Translations under genes and position numbers: made by a program
Assembly: GCA_026002875.1 (NCBI GenBank)
Contig: BPGE01000001.1
Coordinates: 4,278,001 to 4,342,000 of the forward strand
Direction of reading: 5' to 3'
From: Bryobacteraceae bacterium
Lineage (GTDB): Bacteria; Acidobacteriota; Terriglobia; Bryobacterales; Bryobacteraceae
Length of the DNA stretch: 64,000 nucleotides
Shown: in pieces, positions 52,834 through 60,912 of the stretch
How positions within the stretch are numbered: the stretch's first letter is position 1
Layout: the number at the start of each line of letters is the position of its first letter
Notes under the pieces: model-generated
The model's input: the letters and a program-made list of their open reading frames with translations, nothing else
Told to the model about the DNA's origin: nothing
Database searches by the model: none

Positions 52834-53843
52834 GATGGAGAGACCTCCTCTAGGATGACGGATGAAATCGCCCGCCTGCCGTTGGGCGCGAAGCGCGAAG
52901 CAAGCCGCCCGCGCACGGCAGAACGGTTTGGCCCTGCTGACTGAATGCATTCTAACAGCAGGGCGGTGGACTCGTAGGCAAGCTGCAGGAAGACATCGCC
53001 GGCAGCCTGAAAGCGGGCCTCGGCGGCCCGGAGCAGTTCGGGACGGGGTGTTTCCAGCACGGGCGCCATCACCGGGCGCGCGAGCCGGCCGCGGCAGGCG
53101 CGGGACCAGGCCGTAGGGCCGCAGATGACTCTGCAGTCCCGCGGCAGCCTCGAGAGGACGGCGCACAGCGCGGAAGGCGGCGCAAAAACAACGACCGCAT
53201 CGTGCGCAGGCTCCGGCGGCAGATTGGGCGGCTGGAAGTCGTGCCGCTCGGCCGGCTGCGCCATGCGCGCGAGCACGCGCGCCAGCTGCCGCGAGCCGTG
53301 ATCGGTGGCGGCCAGCAGCGTATATTTGGCGCCGCCGAGACCGTCGCGGATGGCGCGGGCAAGGACGGAGTCGCCCGGCGCCCAGCTGAAGATCCAGGGA
53401 ACGAACGCCGCATTGGCCGTTTCGTCGGTCGAGACCGGATCCAGCAGCGGGAACAGCGCCTTGGCGGCCACCTGCTCCGCCAGATGCGTGGAGGCGCTGT
53501 CGATGCCGCCGATGACGGCGACGGCGCGGTCTTCTTTGGCCAGCCGCACCACGGCCGAGGCCCCGGCCCGCCACGGATCGTCCGACCAGCGGCAGAACAG
53601 GCGGAAGGGTTTCTGTTCTTCGCCCGCGCGGGCGTTGGCGTGCTCGAGGGCGAGCTGCACGCCCATGAACACCGCGCCCCCGGCTTCATGCTTCGGATCG
53701 TCCGGTCCGAAGAAGCCGACGGGCACGAAGGGCAGATCGTCGATGTCCGGCGAAGGCGCTTCGCCCGGCTGCAGGGGCGCGGCGCGCCTGTCGAGATAGG
53801 GCGCCGCCGCCTGCACGGCCAGGAAATGCCTCCGCGTCATCAT
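52830..53843 (-). CDS. Periplasmic binding protein, branched-chain-amino-acid type (Tat-like signal)
   Basis: A 337-residue type I periplasmic binding protein with a Tat-like leader (MMTRRHFLAVQAAA). The core shows VPVGFFGPDD, GVQLALEHANA, VAVIGGIDSASTHLAEQVA, FPLLDPVSTDE and YTLLAATDHGSR. It is a paralogue of the following gene; both have an I-D-S-A-S/N-x-H element. No permease or ATPase is in the operon, so it may be a sensor or shuttle rather than part of an ABC importer. Confidence 0.83.
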   Translation of the reverse strand: MMTRRHFLAVQAAAPYLDRRAAPLQPGEAPSPDIDDLPFVPVGFFGPDDPKHEAGGAVFMGVQLALEHANARAGEEQKPFRLFCRWSDDPWRAGASAVVRLAKEDRAVAVIGGIDSASTHLAEQVAAKALFPLLDPVSTDETANAAFVPWIFSWAPGDSVLARAIRDGLGGAKYTLLAATDHGSRQLARVLARMAQPAERHDFQPPNLPPEPAHDAVVVFAPPSALCAVLSRLPRDCRVICGPTAWSRACRGRLARPVMAPVLETPRPELLRAAEARFQAAGDVFLQLAYESTALLLECIQSAGPNRSAVRGRLASRFAPNGRRAISSVILEEVSPS

Positions 53844-53847
53844 CGCG

Positions 53848-55323
53848 TCACTTCGTCTCCGCCTGCGTCAGCAGCTCGCGCGCGGTGCGCTCGCGCATGG
53901 GCACATAGCCGCGCGGGATCTGGAGATCCTCGCGCGAGTAATAGCGCCAGCGGCCGTTTTCGAACCGGGCGAGATAGACTTCGCCGGCGTCGTCGAGAAC
54001 AGCCGAAAACGGGATGTCGCCGGTCACTCCGGGCCACGGCTTGATGCGCGTGGCGAGGATGTCGCGGATCTTGGCGCGGTTCAGTCCGGCCACCTGGATG
54101 GCCCAGATCAGCATGTTCATGCCGTCGTAGGCGTGGGCGGCGTACGTGTCCGGCTCGTCGTTGAAGCGTTTCCTGAACCGCTCGCGGAACTCGGCATAGC
54201 GCGGATTCGGCGCATCGGGGTTCCAGGGGTAGCCGGCGATGACGCCCTCGGCGTGCTCGCCGGCGATCTGGAGGAATTCCTTCGTCACCGCACGGTCGGA
54301 CGTGAGGAAGGGCTGCTTCATGCCGCGCTCGCGGATCTGCTTCAGGATGATGGCCGCCTCGCGCGCGTCGCCCCAGTGGACGATGACATCCGGCTTGACG
54401 TCGGCGATCCGGTCGATCTGCAGCGAGTAATCGTCCTGTCCCAGCTTGTACGCCATCTCGATGACCACCGGACGGCCAAGGCGGCGCGCGGAATCGCGGA
54501 TCTCGCGCACGCCGAAGCGCCCGTAGCGGTTGGAGGCGCGGATGATGGCGATCCGCTTGTAATCCATCTTGCGGATCATGTAATCCACCATCAGGTAGCC
54601 CATCTGACGGTCGTCCCCGATGCAGCGCATCGTCCACGGGATGTTGGTCTCGATGTAGGTGGGATCGGTGTCGCCCGTGTTCATGACGACGATCTCGCCC
54701 TTCAGCGCCACGCGGATGGCGATGTGGGAGTTGGCCGAGTCGATGGTGCCGAGGATGGCCCAGACGGGGTTGCGGTACAGGAAGTTGGCCACTTCGTTCC
54801 CCGTGGAGCCCCAGAGGCCGTTGTCATTGGTGACAACCAGTTCGAAGGGGACTTTGCGGCGCAGGTAGCCGCCTTTCGCGTTGGCCTCCTCGATGGCCAG
54901 GCGCGCTCCCTGCAGCATCTTGATGCCGAGCGGCTCTTCGTGGCTCGCCCCGCCGGTGGCGATGCTGACCGTGCTCATGATGGGCCCGATGAAGCCGATC
55001 TTGACGGTCTTGACATCCTCCGGCTCCGGAATGGCGCGGCCCGGGCCGTTGTACTGCATCTGCTCGAGGAAATGTTCCTTGTAGGGCTTGATCTTGCCGA
55101 AGGGCTCGTAGTCGACGGGAGTCTTCGCATAGGAAGTCTCGCGGCGCAGCCGGATGTCGGGCACTTCATACGGGCCGACAGAATTGATTCGCCGCAGCAC
55201 CTCCAGCGTGTGATCGTCCACTTCGATGCCGGGCGGCACGAGCGGCTCGCTCGAGGCCGGCTTCTTCGCCTCGTCCGAGGCCAGCAGGACGGCGCAGGCA
55301 AGGAAAGGCAGCAGCCGTTTCAT
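53848..55323 (-). CDS. Periplasmic binding protein, branched-chain-amino-acid type
   Basis: A 491-residue type I periplasmic binding protein with a Sec signal (LLPFLACAVLLAS) and about 100 extra N-terminal residues before the core (VKIGFIGPIM). Core elements are LGIKMLQGARLAIEEANAKGG, LGTIDSANSHIAIRVAL, MNTGDTDPTYIETN, IAIIRASNRYGRFGVREI and VIVHWGDAREAA. The ligand is unknown. Its start overlaps the upstream propeller gene by 4 nt, and a 4-nt gap separates it from the paralogue. Confidence 0.87.
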   Translation of the reverse strand: MKRLLPFLACAVLLASDEAKKPASSEPLVPPGIEVDDHTLEVLRRINSVGPYEVPDIRLRRETSYAKTPVDYEPFGKIKPYKEHFLEQMQYNGPGRAIPEPEDVKTVKIGFIGPIMSTVSIATGGASHEEPLGIKMLQGARLAIEEANAKGGYLRRKVPFELVVTNDNGLWGSTGNEVANFLYRNPVWAILGTIDSANSHIAIRVALKGEIVVMNTGDTDPTYIETNIPWTMRCIGDDRQMGYLMVDYMIRKMDYKRIAIIRASNRYGRFGVREIRDSARRLGRPVVIEMAYKLGQDDYSLQIDRIADVKPDVIVHWGDAREAAIILKQIRERGMKQPFLTSDRAVTKEFLQIAGEHAEGVIAGYPWNPDAPNPRYAEFRERFRKRFNDEPDTYAAHAYDGMNMLIWAIQVAGLNRAKIRDILATRIKPWPGVTGDIPFSAVLDDAGEVYLARFENGRWRYYSREDLQIPRGYVPMRERTARELLTQAETK

Positions 55324-56474
55324 TTCTCGTCCCTCCTGTTTTCGGCCAGCATGCGCGGCCTCTCGCGCAGGCCGGAATAGTAGCCTTCGCCGATGCCCCA
55401 GGCGAGCCCTTTCGCCGTCGCCACGAAGACGTCTTTGTCATCGACATCGATGGCGATGATGAAGTTGTGGGGCACGTTCAGGCCCATTTCGATGGTTTCG
55501 AGCACCGTCTTGTCGCGCATCACGACGGCCTTGCCTGAATCCGACTTCGGATCGCGCGTGTAGGCCACCCACGTGTTGGTTTCGGCGTCCATGATGGCGC
55601 CGAGCCCCTTGTCGGAAGCGAACCACGCCTCGCGCCCGCTGCGCGCCCGCAGGTTGTTGTTGAAGTCCGAGGGCAGGCCGGAGTCCATGTTGTAAAAGCC
55701 CCGCCAGTTGCGGCCGTCGTAGCGGCAGACGCCGAAATAGGACGACACCCAGAGCACGTTGTCGACATAGTTGGCGCCAGTGGTGATCACATGGACGATG
55801 CCGTCGTCGCGGTACAGGTCGATCTCCATTTCGCCGTCGGGATCGAGATAGTCCTTCCAGCGGTTGGTCTTGACGTCATACTCGAGCACGCCGGAGCCCC
55901 AGACGGCGAGATGGACCTTGCCGTCGCGGTAGTGGACGCCGTAGTTCCAGATCTCTTCCATCGGCGCGTTCTTCTCGGTGAAGATGGTCCACTCGCCGGT
56001 GACCGTGTTGTAGCGGGAAGCGCCCGCGGTGGTGGCGGCCCAGACGTTGTCATTCTCCACCGCCACGCCGTAGACAACGTCGTTCACAAGACCGGAATTC
56101 AGCTGGTGCCAGTGGTCGAACCGGCCGCCGCTGAGGCGCGCCAGCCCGCCGCCGAACAGCGCCAGCCAGACGTCTCCCGTCTTCGGGTCGACGTCGATGC
56201 CCGTGATTGAGGGCCACGGCAGGCCGTCCTTCTCCGTCCACACCCGGACCACTTTGGCCGTGCGCTTGTCGATCAGGGCAAGACCGTGATCCGTGCCCAC
56301 CCAGATGCGGTGGCCGTCGCTTTTCACCGCGTAAATGTGATCGTCGGGCAGGCCGTCCTTGACCGTAAACTGCTTCCACTTCGTGTAGACAAAGGGGAGC
56401 TTTTCAGCGCCCGGCTCGGCAGCCAGGGCGGAACTCATCATCCCGATGGCGAGCAGAATGGCGGCAGGTTTCAT
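55320..56474 (-). CDS. Exported beta-propeller protein (two-component-regulator propeller-like)
   Basis: A 384-residue exported protein (signal AAILLAIGMMSSALAAEP). Its blades resemble the Reg_prop repeats of sensor kinases: FTVKDGLPDDHIYAVKSDGHRIWVGT, GLALIDKRT, GLPWPSITGIDVDPKTGDVWLALFG, DNVWAATTAG and DNVLWVSSYFGVCRYDGRNW. There is no kinase or membrane part, so it is a free propeller. It may scaffold the binding proteins and the multiheme protein encoded next to it. ATGA overlaps occur at both ends. Confidence 0.8.
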   Translation of the reverse strand: MKPAAILLAIGMMSSALAAEPGAEKLPFVYTKWKQFTVKDGLPDDHIYAVKSDGHRIWVGTDHGLALIDKRTAKVVRVWTEKDGLPWPSITGIDVDPKTGDVWLALFGGGLARLSGGRFDHWHQLNSGLVNDVVYGVAVENDNVWAATTAGASRYNTVTGEWTIFTEKNAPMEEIWNYGVHYRDGKVHLAVWGSGVLEYDVKTNRWKDYLDPDGEMEIDLYRDDGIVHVITTGANYVDNVLWVSSYFGVCRYDGRNWRGFYNMDSGLPSDFNNNLRARSGREAWFASDKGLGAIMDAETNTWVAYTRDPKSDSGKAVVMRDKTVLETIEMGLNVPHNFIIAIDVDDKDVFVATAKGLAWGIGEGYYSGLRERPRMLAENRRDEK

Positions 56475-59272
56475 AGCGTTTTCAGGAACTCGATCAGATC
56501 GTTCAGTTGATCCTTGGTCATGTCGTTCGTGTACCCGTGCCTGTCGTACGGGTTGTACACGGTCCAGATCTCTTCCAGCGTCTTCGCCATGCCGTTGTGG
56601 AGGTATGGCGCGGAATCATAGATGTTGTTCAGGTGCGGCACGTCGAACAGCCCGGTGCGGTCCAGCGCCTGCCGGGTGCCGACGTCGAAGCGGCGGCGGT
56701 TGGTGTAGTACGGCGGCGGATGGCAGAACACGCAGCGGCCCTCGGGCGGAATGATGCGCCCGTCATTGGTGCGCGTGCGCTCGAACAGCTCCTTGCCGCG
56801 GCGCTGCGCGGGGGTGTAACGCGTGCCGGGCGTGTAATAGCGGTTCGGCGGACGGCGGATGGTGGAGATGTAGTAGTCCACCGCGTTCAGCTCTTCGGGC
56901 GTGAAGGGGAGATTCCGGGTGAAGAACACCGAGAGCCGCGCGCCGCACTGCCGCTGCAGGGAAGGATTGGTTCCCTCCCACTTGAACGGCGCGGTGTCGC
57001 CAATGCCGCGCAGCGTGCGGTTGTCGACGGGCGAGACGCCGATGCCGTCGGGCTCGATGTCATACGTGATGCCGTCGACATGGCCGTCCGGATGGCAGGA
57101 ATGGCACGAATACTGGTAGCGGAACGTGACGCGGGCGTTGTGGAAAAGCTTCTCGCCCCGGCGCTGTTTCGTGATCTCCTGCGGCCCCCCGAGCGGGATC
57201 TTCCCGGCGGGTTCGAAGCGGGTCAGGTCAATGATGCCGATGGAGTCGTCAAGGCAGTTGGCGACGTAAGCGCGCCTTCCGTCGGCCGAGATCAGCAGTC
57301 CGCGCGGGCTGTCTTCCGCCGGAATGGTCTTGACCAGGAACTCGGCGGCCTTGCCCAGGTGGTTGGGCAGGACGCGGCGGCGCTCTTCGTCCGTGGCGAT
57401 CTCCAGCACGCGCAGCATCTTCCCGACGTCCAGCACGGCCACGCGGTTCGTGCCGGAGCTGGTGACCAGCGCGAAGCGGCCGTCGGGCGTGATCCTGACG
57501 TCGGTGGCGTCGGCGAAGCCAAGGCCGGGCTGATCGAGCAGCAGCTGGTCGATGCGGCCATCCGCCCAGATGATGGCGATGCCGTTGGTGATCGTCCAGC
57601 CCTGCAGCAGCCGCGTCATCGGCACCAGTCCCTTGGTGCGGTTCATCGTGGCCAGGGCGAAGCGGCCGGACGGATGCCAGTCGACGCCCATCATGAGATT
57701 GGTGCCCTCGACGAGCCAGCGTTCCTCGACGCGGGCCGAGGCGGCGTCGATCACGGTCAGCTCGCTCGCCAGCGGCTGGCGGAAACCTGTCAGGTTCGAG
57801 TACATGTTGGTGACGAACAGGCGCGTCCCGTCGGGGCTGAGCGCCAGCTCCCAGGGGCCGCGGCCGGCGGCGAGCTTCTTCTCGAAGGCGAGCGTCAGCG
57901 GGTGATAGACGTGAATGTCCCCGCTCGAGGTGTTGAGGACGAGGACGTGCCGGTCGCCCGGCGTGACAAGGACGCCATGCGGTTCATCGCCGGCGGGGAG
58001 CTTCTTCTCCACCCTGCGCGCGGCCGCATCGATGACGGCGACCGTGTCCTCTTCGCGGTTGGTGACGAAGGCGCGCCGGCCGTCGCTCGTGAAGGCGACC
58101 CCAGTCGCAGCGCCGCCGGTAGGGATCTCCGCGAGCACGCGGCGCGTGCGCAGGTCGATGACAGCCACGCCATCGGCGGCCTCAAGCGTCACCCACATCT
58201 CGCTCGTGCCTGGCCGGAACGCCATGCGGAGGGGGTTCTTGTACTTCACCTCGGCGGCGCGCGGCGGGAGCGTGGAGGGATGCGCAATCTTCTTCCACGC
58301 TTCGGCGGCGTTGAACGTCCTGCCGTGGGCCGGATTGTGGCAGCGGGCGCAGTCGTCGAGAGAGACGGGCCTCAGGCCGGCGGCGCGCGCGGCGGCCGGA
58401 TCGCGCATGATGGCGTCCGTGGAATACTTCCTGCCCGCGCCGTGGCAGGCTTCGCAGCCGACGCCTTCATCCGCGTGCGGTCCCGGAGCGTGGCACTTCA
58501 GGCACGCCTGGCTCTGCTGCGGATCTCCGCTGACATTCATTTCGCGGGCCAGCTCGAGCGCGCGCGGCGTGGACAGCACGGCCCAGGCGCGCGCATGGGG
58601 ACCGCGCCGCCAGACATCGTACTGATGGCCGTGATCGGGGCCGCGGTGGCAGGCGCCGCAGGCGGCCGCGCCGGTGAAATCGCCCGGATCGGACTCCTTC
58701 AGGCCGCCCATCTTCGACGGTTTCGGCAGCGGGTGGGCGATCTGTTTCCACGCCTCGTCGATGTTGACCGTGGGCTTGGGCAGGACGGCGATGTGCGAGC
58801 CTTTCTCGAGATGGCAGACGAGGCAATCGTCTTTTGTGGGCATGCGCAGGCCCGCCATCATGGCCGCCTTGCGGTCGCGCATCACGGCCTCCGTGGCGTA
58901 CTCGCTCCCCGGTCCGTGGCAGCCCTCGCATTGCAGGCCGTCTTCGCGCCGGAACGTTTCGCGGTCCACTTCGCGCTCATCGGCGTTGAACGCCGTGGAA
59001 TGGCAGCCCAGGCAGATGGCCGCCTCCCACGGGGCTTCGCGCAGGCCGCTGATCTTGGCGATCTCCCACGACTCGGGCCTGGAAAGCGCCGCGTAGGCCT
59101 GCGCATGCTTCGACAGCAGCCACTTGCTGTACTGGTGGCCCATGCCGGGGCCGTCATGGCAGGAGGCGCAGACCTTCGAGCCGACATACACAGGCTTGGC
59201 GGGCGCGCCGCGGGAAACGAACACGAGCGGCGCCAGCGCCGCCGCAGCCAGAATCCAAGCGAGCCTCTTCAC
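56471..59272 (-). CDS. Decaheme fusion: two tetraheme repeats, YVTN propeller, MauG/CCP-like diheme domain
   Basis: A 933-residue exported protein from GTG 59272 (signal LAWILAAAALAPLVFVSRG). It has ten CxxCH motifs: CASCH, CLGCH, CEGCH, CLVCH, then CGACH, CLKCH, CEACH, CARCH, and later CHSCH and CVFCH. Residues about 30-190 and 195-345 are two copies of a tetraheme cytochrome c554-like module. About 350-690 form a YVTN propeller (VAVIDLRTRRVLAEIPTGG, RAFVTNREEDTVAVIDAAA). About 690-933 resemble diheme cytochrome c peroxidase/MauG. The start GTG overlaps the upstream stop (GTGA). A periplasmic electron-transfer or peroxidase role is likely; the substrate is unknown. Confidence 0.87.
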   Translation of the reverse strand: MKRLAWILAAAALAPLVFVSRGAPAKPVYVGSKVCASCHDGPGMGHQYSKWLLSKHAQAYAALSRPESWEIAKISGLREAPWEAAICLGCHSTAFNADEREVDRETFRREDGLQCEGCHGPGSEYATEAVMRDRKAAMMAGLRMPTKDDCLVCHLEKGSHIAVLPKPTVNIDEAWKQIAHPLPKPSKMGGLKESDPGDFTGAAACGACHRGPDHGHQYDVWRRGPHARAWAVLSTPRALELAREMNVSGDPQQSQACLKCHAPGPHADEGVGCEACHGAGRKYSTDAIMRDPAAARAAGLRPVSLDDCARCHNPAHGRTFNAAEAWKKIAHPSTLPPRAAEVKYKNPLRMAFRPGTSEMWVTLEAADGVAVIDLRTRRVLAEIPTGGAATGVAFTSDGRRAFVTNREEDTVAVIDAAARRVEKKLPAGDEPHGVLVTPGDRHVLVLNTSSGDIHVYHPLTLAFEKKLAAGRGPWELALSPDGTRLFVTNMYSNLTGFRQPLASELTVIDAASARVEERWLVEGTNLMMGVDWHPSGRFALATMNRTKGLVPMTRLLQGWTITNGIAIIWADGRIDQLLLDQPGLGFADATDVRITPDGRFALVTSSGTNRVAVLDVGKMLRVLEIATDEERRRVLPNHLGKAAEFLVKTIPAEDSPRGLLISADGRRAYVANCLDDSIGIIDLTRFEPAGKIPLGGPQEITKQRRGEKLFHNARVTFRYQYSCHSCHPDGHVDGITYDIEPDGIGVSPVDNRTLRGIGDTAPFKWEGTNPSLQRQCGARLSVFFTRNLPFTPEELNAVDYYISTIRRPPNRYYTPGTRYTPAQRRGKELFERTRTNDGRIIPPEGRCVFCHPPPYYTNRRRFDVGTRQALDRTGLFDVPHLNNIYDSAPYLHNGMAKTLEEIWTVYNPYDRHGYTNDMTKDQLNDLIEFLKTL

Positions 59273-60912
59273 TGCCCTTTCCTCCGCACTTCCGCCTTGT
59301 GACGGAGCGTAAGCACCTGGTTCGCCTTCACTCCAGGGAACTTCTCCACCGCGCCGTCCGGCCAGCGGATCTCGACATCGCACGTCTGCGCTCCGCCGAG
59401 GCCGAAATGAAGCCGCGGGTCGTTCTGGCCCAGATAGCCGCGCACGGGATTGACGTCCTCCACCATGCGCAGTCCGTTGGCCGTCACCGTGACGCGCGCG
59501 CCCACCGCGGTGCGCGAGCCGGCGGGGAAATCGAGCCGCGCGTCGACCATCAGCCACGGGCGCGCGTTGCCGCCTTCGTTGCGCAGCAGCACCGGCGTAT
59601 CGTTCAGGTTGACGATCAGCAGGTCGACATCGCCGTCGTTGTCGATGTCGGCCCAGGCGGCGCCGCGGCCCACGCGCTTGGTATTGAAATACTCGCCGGC
59701 CTCGCGCGAGACATCCTCGAACGTCCCGTCCCCCTTGTTCCGCGTCAGGCTGTCTTCCTGGACGTACTCATGGTGCGCATGCCCGTGCACGGTGAACAGG
59801 TCGAGCCAGCCGTCGTGGTCCCAGTCGAACATGATCGGGCCCCATCCCGCGTACTGGCCCAGCAGCGGCGACAGCCCGGCGGCGTCGTTCAGGTTCTCGA
59901 AAAACTTCTTCTTCGGGTTGTAGACGAACAGCGAAACGTACTGCAGATTGGGCACGAACAGATCCAGCCAGCCGTCGCGGTTGACGTCGCCATAAAACGG
60001 GCCCATGGAAGCCACGCCCTGGCCGTGTTCGCTGAAAGCCAGCTCGAACTCGAGGCCGCTTTCCACGAACGTGCCGTCGCCCCGGTTCAGGAAGAAGTAG
60101 TTCTCCATCGCGTCGTTCGACGTGAACACGTCGATGAGGCCGTCGTTGTTGAAGTCGGCGGCGGTGACGCTCATGGCGCGCCCGCCCGGTTTCCACATGC
60201 CGGCTTCTTTGGTCACGTCGGTGAACGTGCCGTCGCCGTTATTGCGGTACAGGATGCTCGGCAGGCCCTGATAGCTCAGGGGTCCGGGATAGCCCTGGGC
60301 CGGGTAGAAATCGCGGAACTTGCCGTCGTCGTACAGCAGATAGTTGGCGACGTAAACGTCCAGCAGGCCGTCGTTGTTGTAATCGAACCACACGGCGTGG
60401 ATCGACCAGCGCGCGTCGTCCAGGCCGGACTCCTTCGAGATGTCTGTAAACGTGCCGTCGCCGTTGTTCCGGTAGAAGCCATTCGGGCCGTAATTCAGGA
60501 CGTACAGATCCACGTCCCCGTCGTTGTCGAAGTCGGCGGCCGAGCAGCCGGAGCCGAACACCTTGCTGGCCACGCCCGCTCTGCCGGTGACGTCCTCGAA
60601 CCGGCCGTTGCCGAGGTTCCTGTACAGCCGGTTGGAGAGCTTGCCGCGCAGGTCGCGGCCGTCATTGTCGCTGACGCCTTTCGTCCAGACTCCGGTGACG
60701 AAGTAGATATCCTGCAGGCCGTCGTTGTCGTAGTCGAAGAAACAGGCGCCGGCGCCCGTGCCCTCGACGATGTTGTCGAGCTTGTGATCGCCGATGCTGT
60801 GCCGGAACGTGATGCCGGCCTGCTTCGTGATATCGGTGAACACCGGGCCGCGTGCGCCGGTCGCGGCGGCCAGCGCCAGCGCGGCCGCGGCGGCCGCGAG
60901 TCCGTTTCTCAT
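59269..60912 (-). CDS. Exported FG-GAP/VCBS propeller with ASPIC/UnbV domain (CRTAC1-like)
   Basis: A 547-residue exported protein with many calcium-binding FG-GAP repeats, recognisable by DxDxDG-type loops: FFDYDNDGLQDIYF, ADFDNDGDVDLYVLN, FDYNNDGLLDVYVAN, ADFNNDGLIDVFTSN, GDVNRDGWLDLFVPN and ADIDNDGDVDLLIVN. The C-terminal ASPIC/UnbV segment ends VEIRWPDGAVEKFPGVKANQ. It is likely periplasmic or cell-surface and calcium-dependent. ATGA coupling upstream and GTGA downstream. Confidence 0.9.
   Translation of the reverse strand: MRNGLAAAAAALALAAATGARGPVFTDITKQAGITFRHSIGDHKLDNIVEGTGAGACFFDYDNDGLQDIYFVTGVWTKGVSDNDGRDLRGKLSNRLYRNLGNGRFEDVTGRAGVASKVFGSGCSAADFDNDGDVDLYVLNYGPNGFYRNNGDGTFTDISKESGLDDARWSIHAVWFDYNNDGLLDVYVANYLLYDDGKFRDFYPAQGYPGPLSYQGLPSILYRNNGDGTFTDVTKEAGMWKPGGRAMSVTAADFNNDGLIDVFTSNDAMENYFFLNRGDGTFVESGLEFELAFSEHGQGVASMGPFYGDVNRDGWLDLFVPNLQYVSLFVYNPKKKFFENLNDAAGLSPLLGQYAGWGPIMFDWDHDGWLDLFTVHGHAHHEYVQEDSLTRNKGDGTFEDVSREAGEYFNTKRVGRGAAWADIDNDGDVDLLIVNLNDTPVLLRNEGGNARPWLMVDARLDFPAGSRTAVGARVTVTANGLRMVEDVNPVRGYLGQNDPRLHFGLGGAQTCDVEIRWPDGAVEKFPGVKANQVLTLRHKAEVRRKGQ

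Noticed and set aside
56507-59302. 931-codon open frame antisense to the decaheme gene
   Set aside because: Low-complexity Arg/Ala/Val composition with no domains; the opposite strand carries a clear ten-CxxCH protein.
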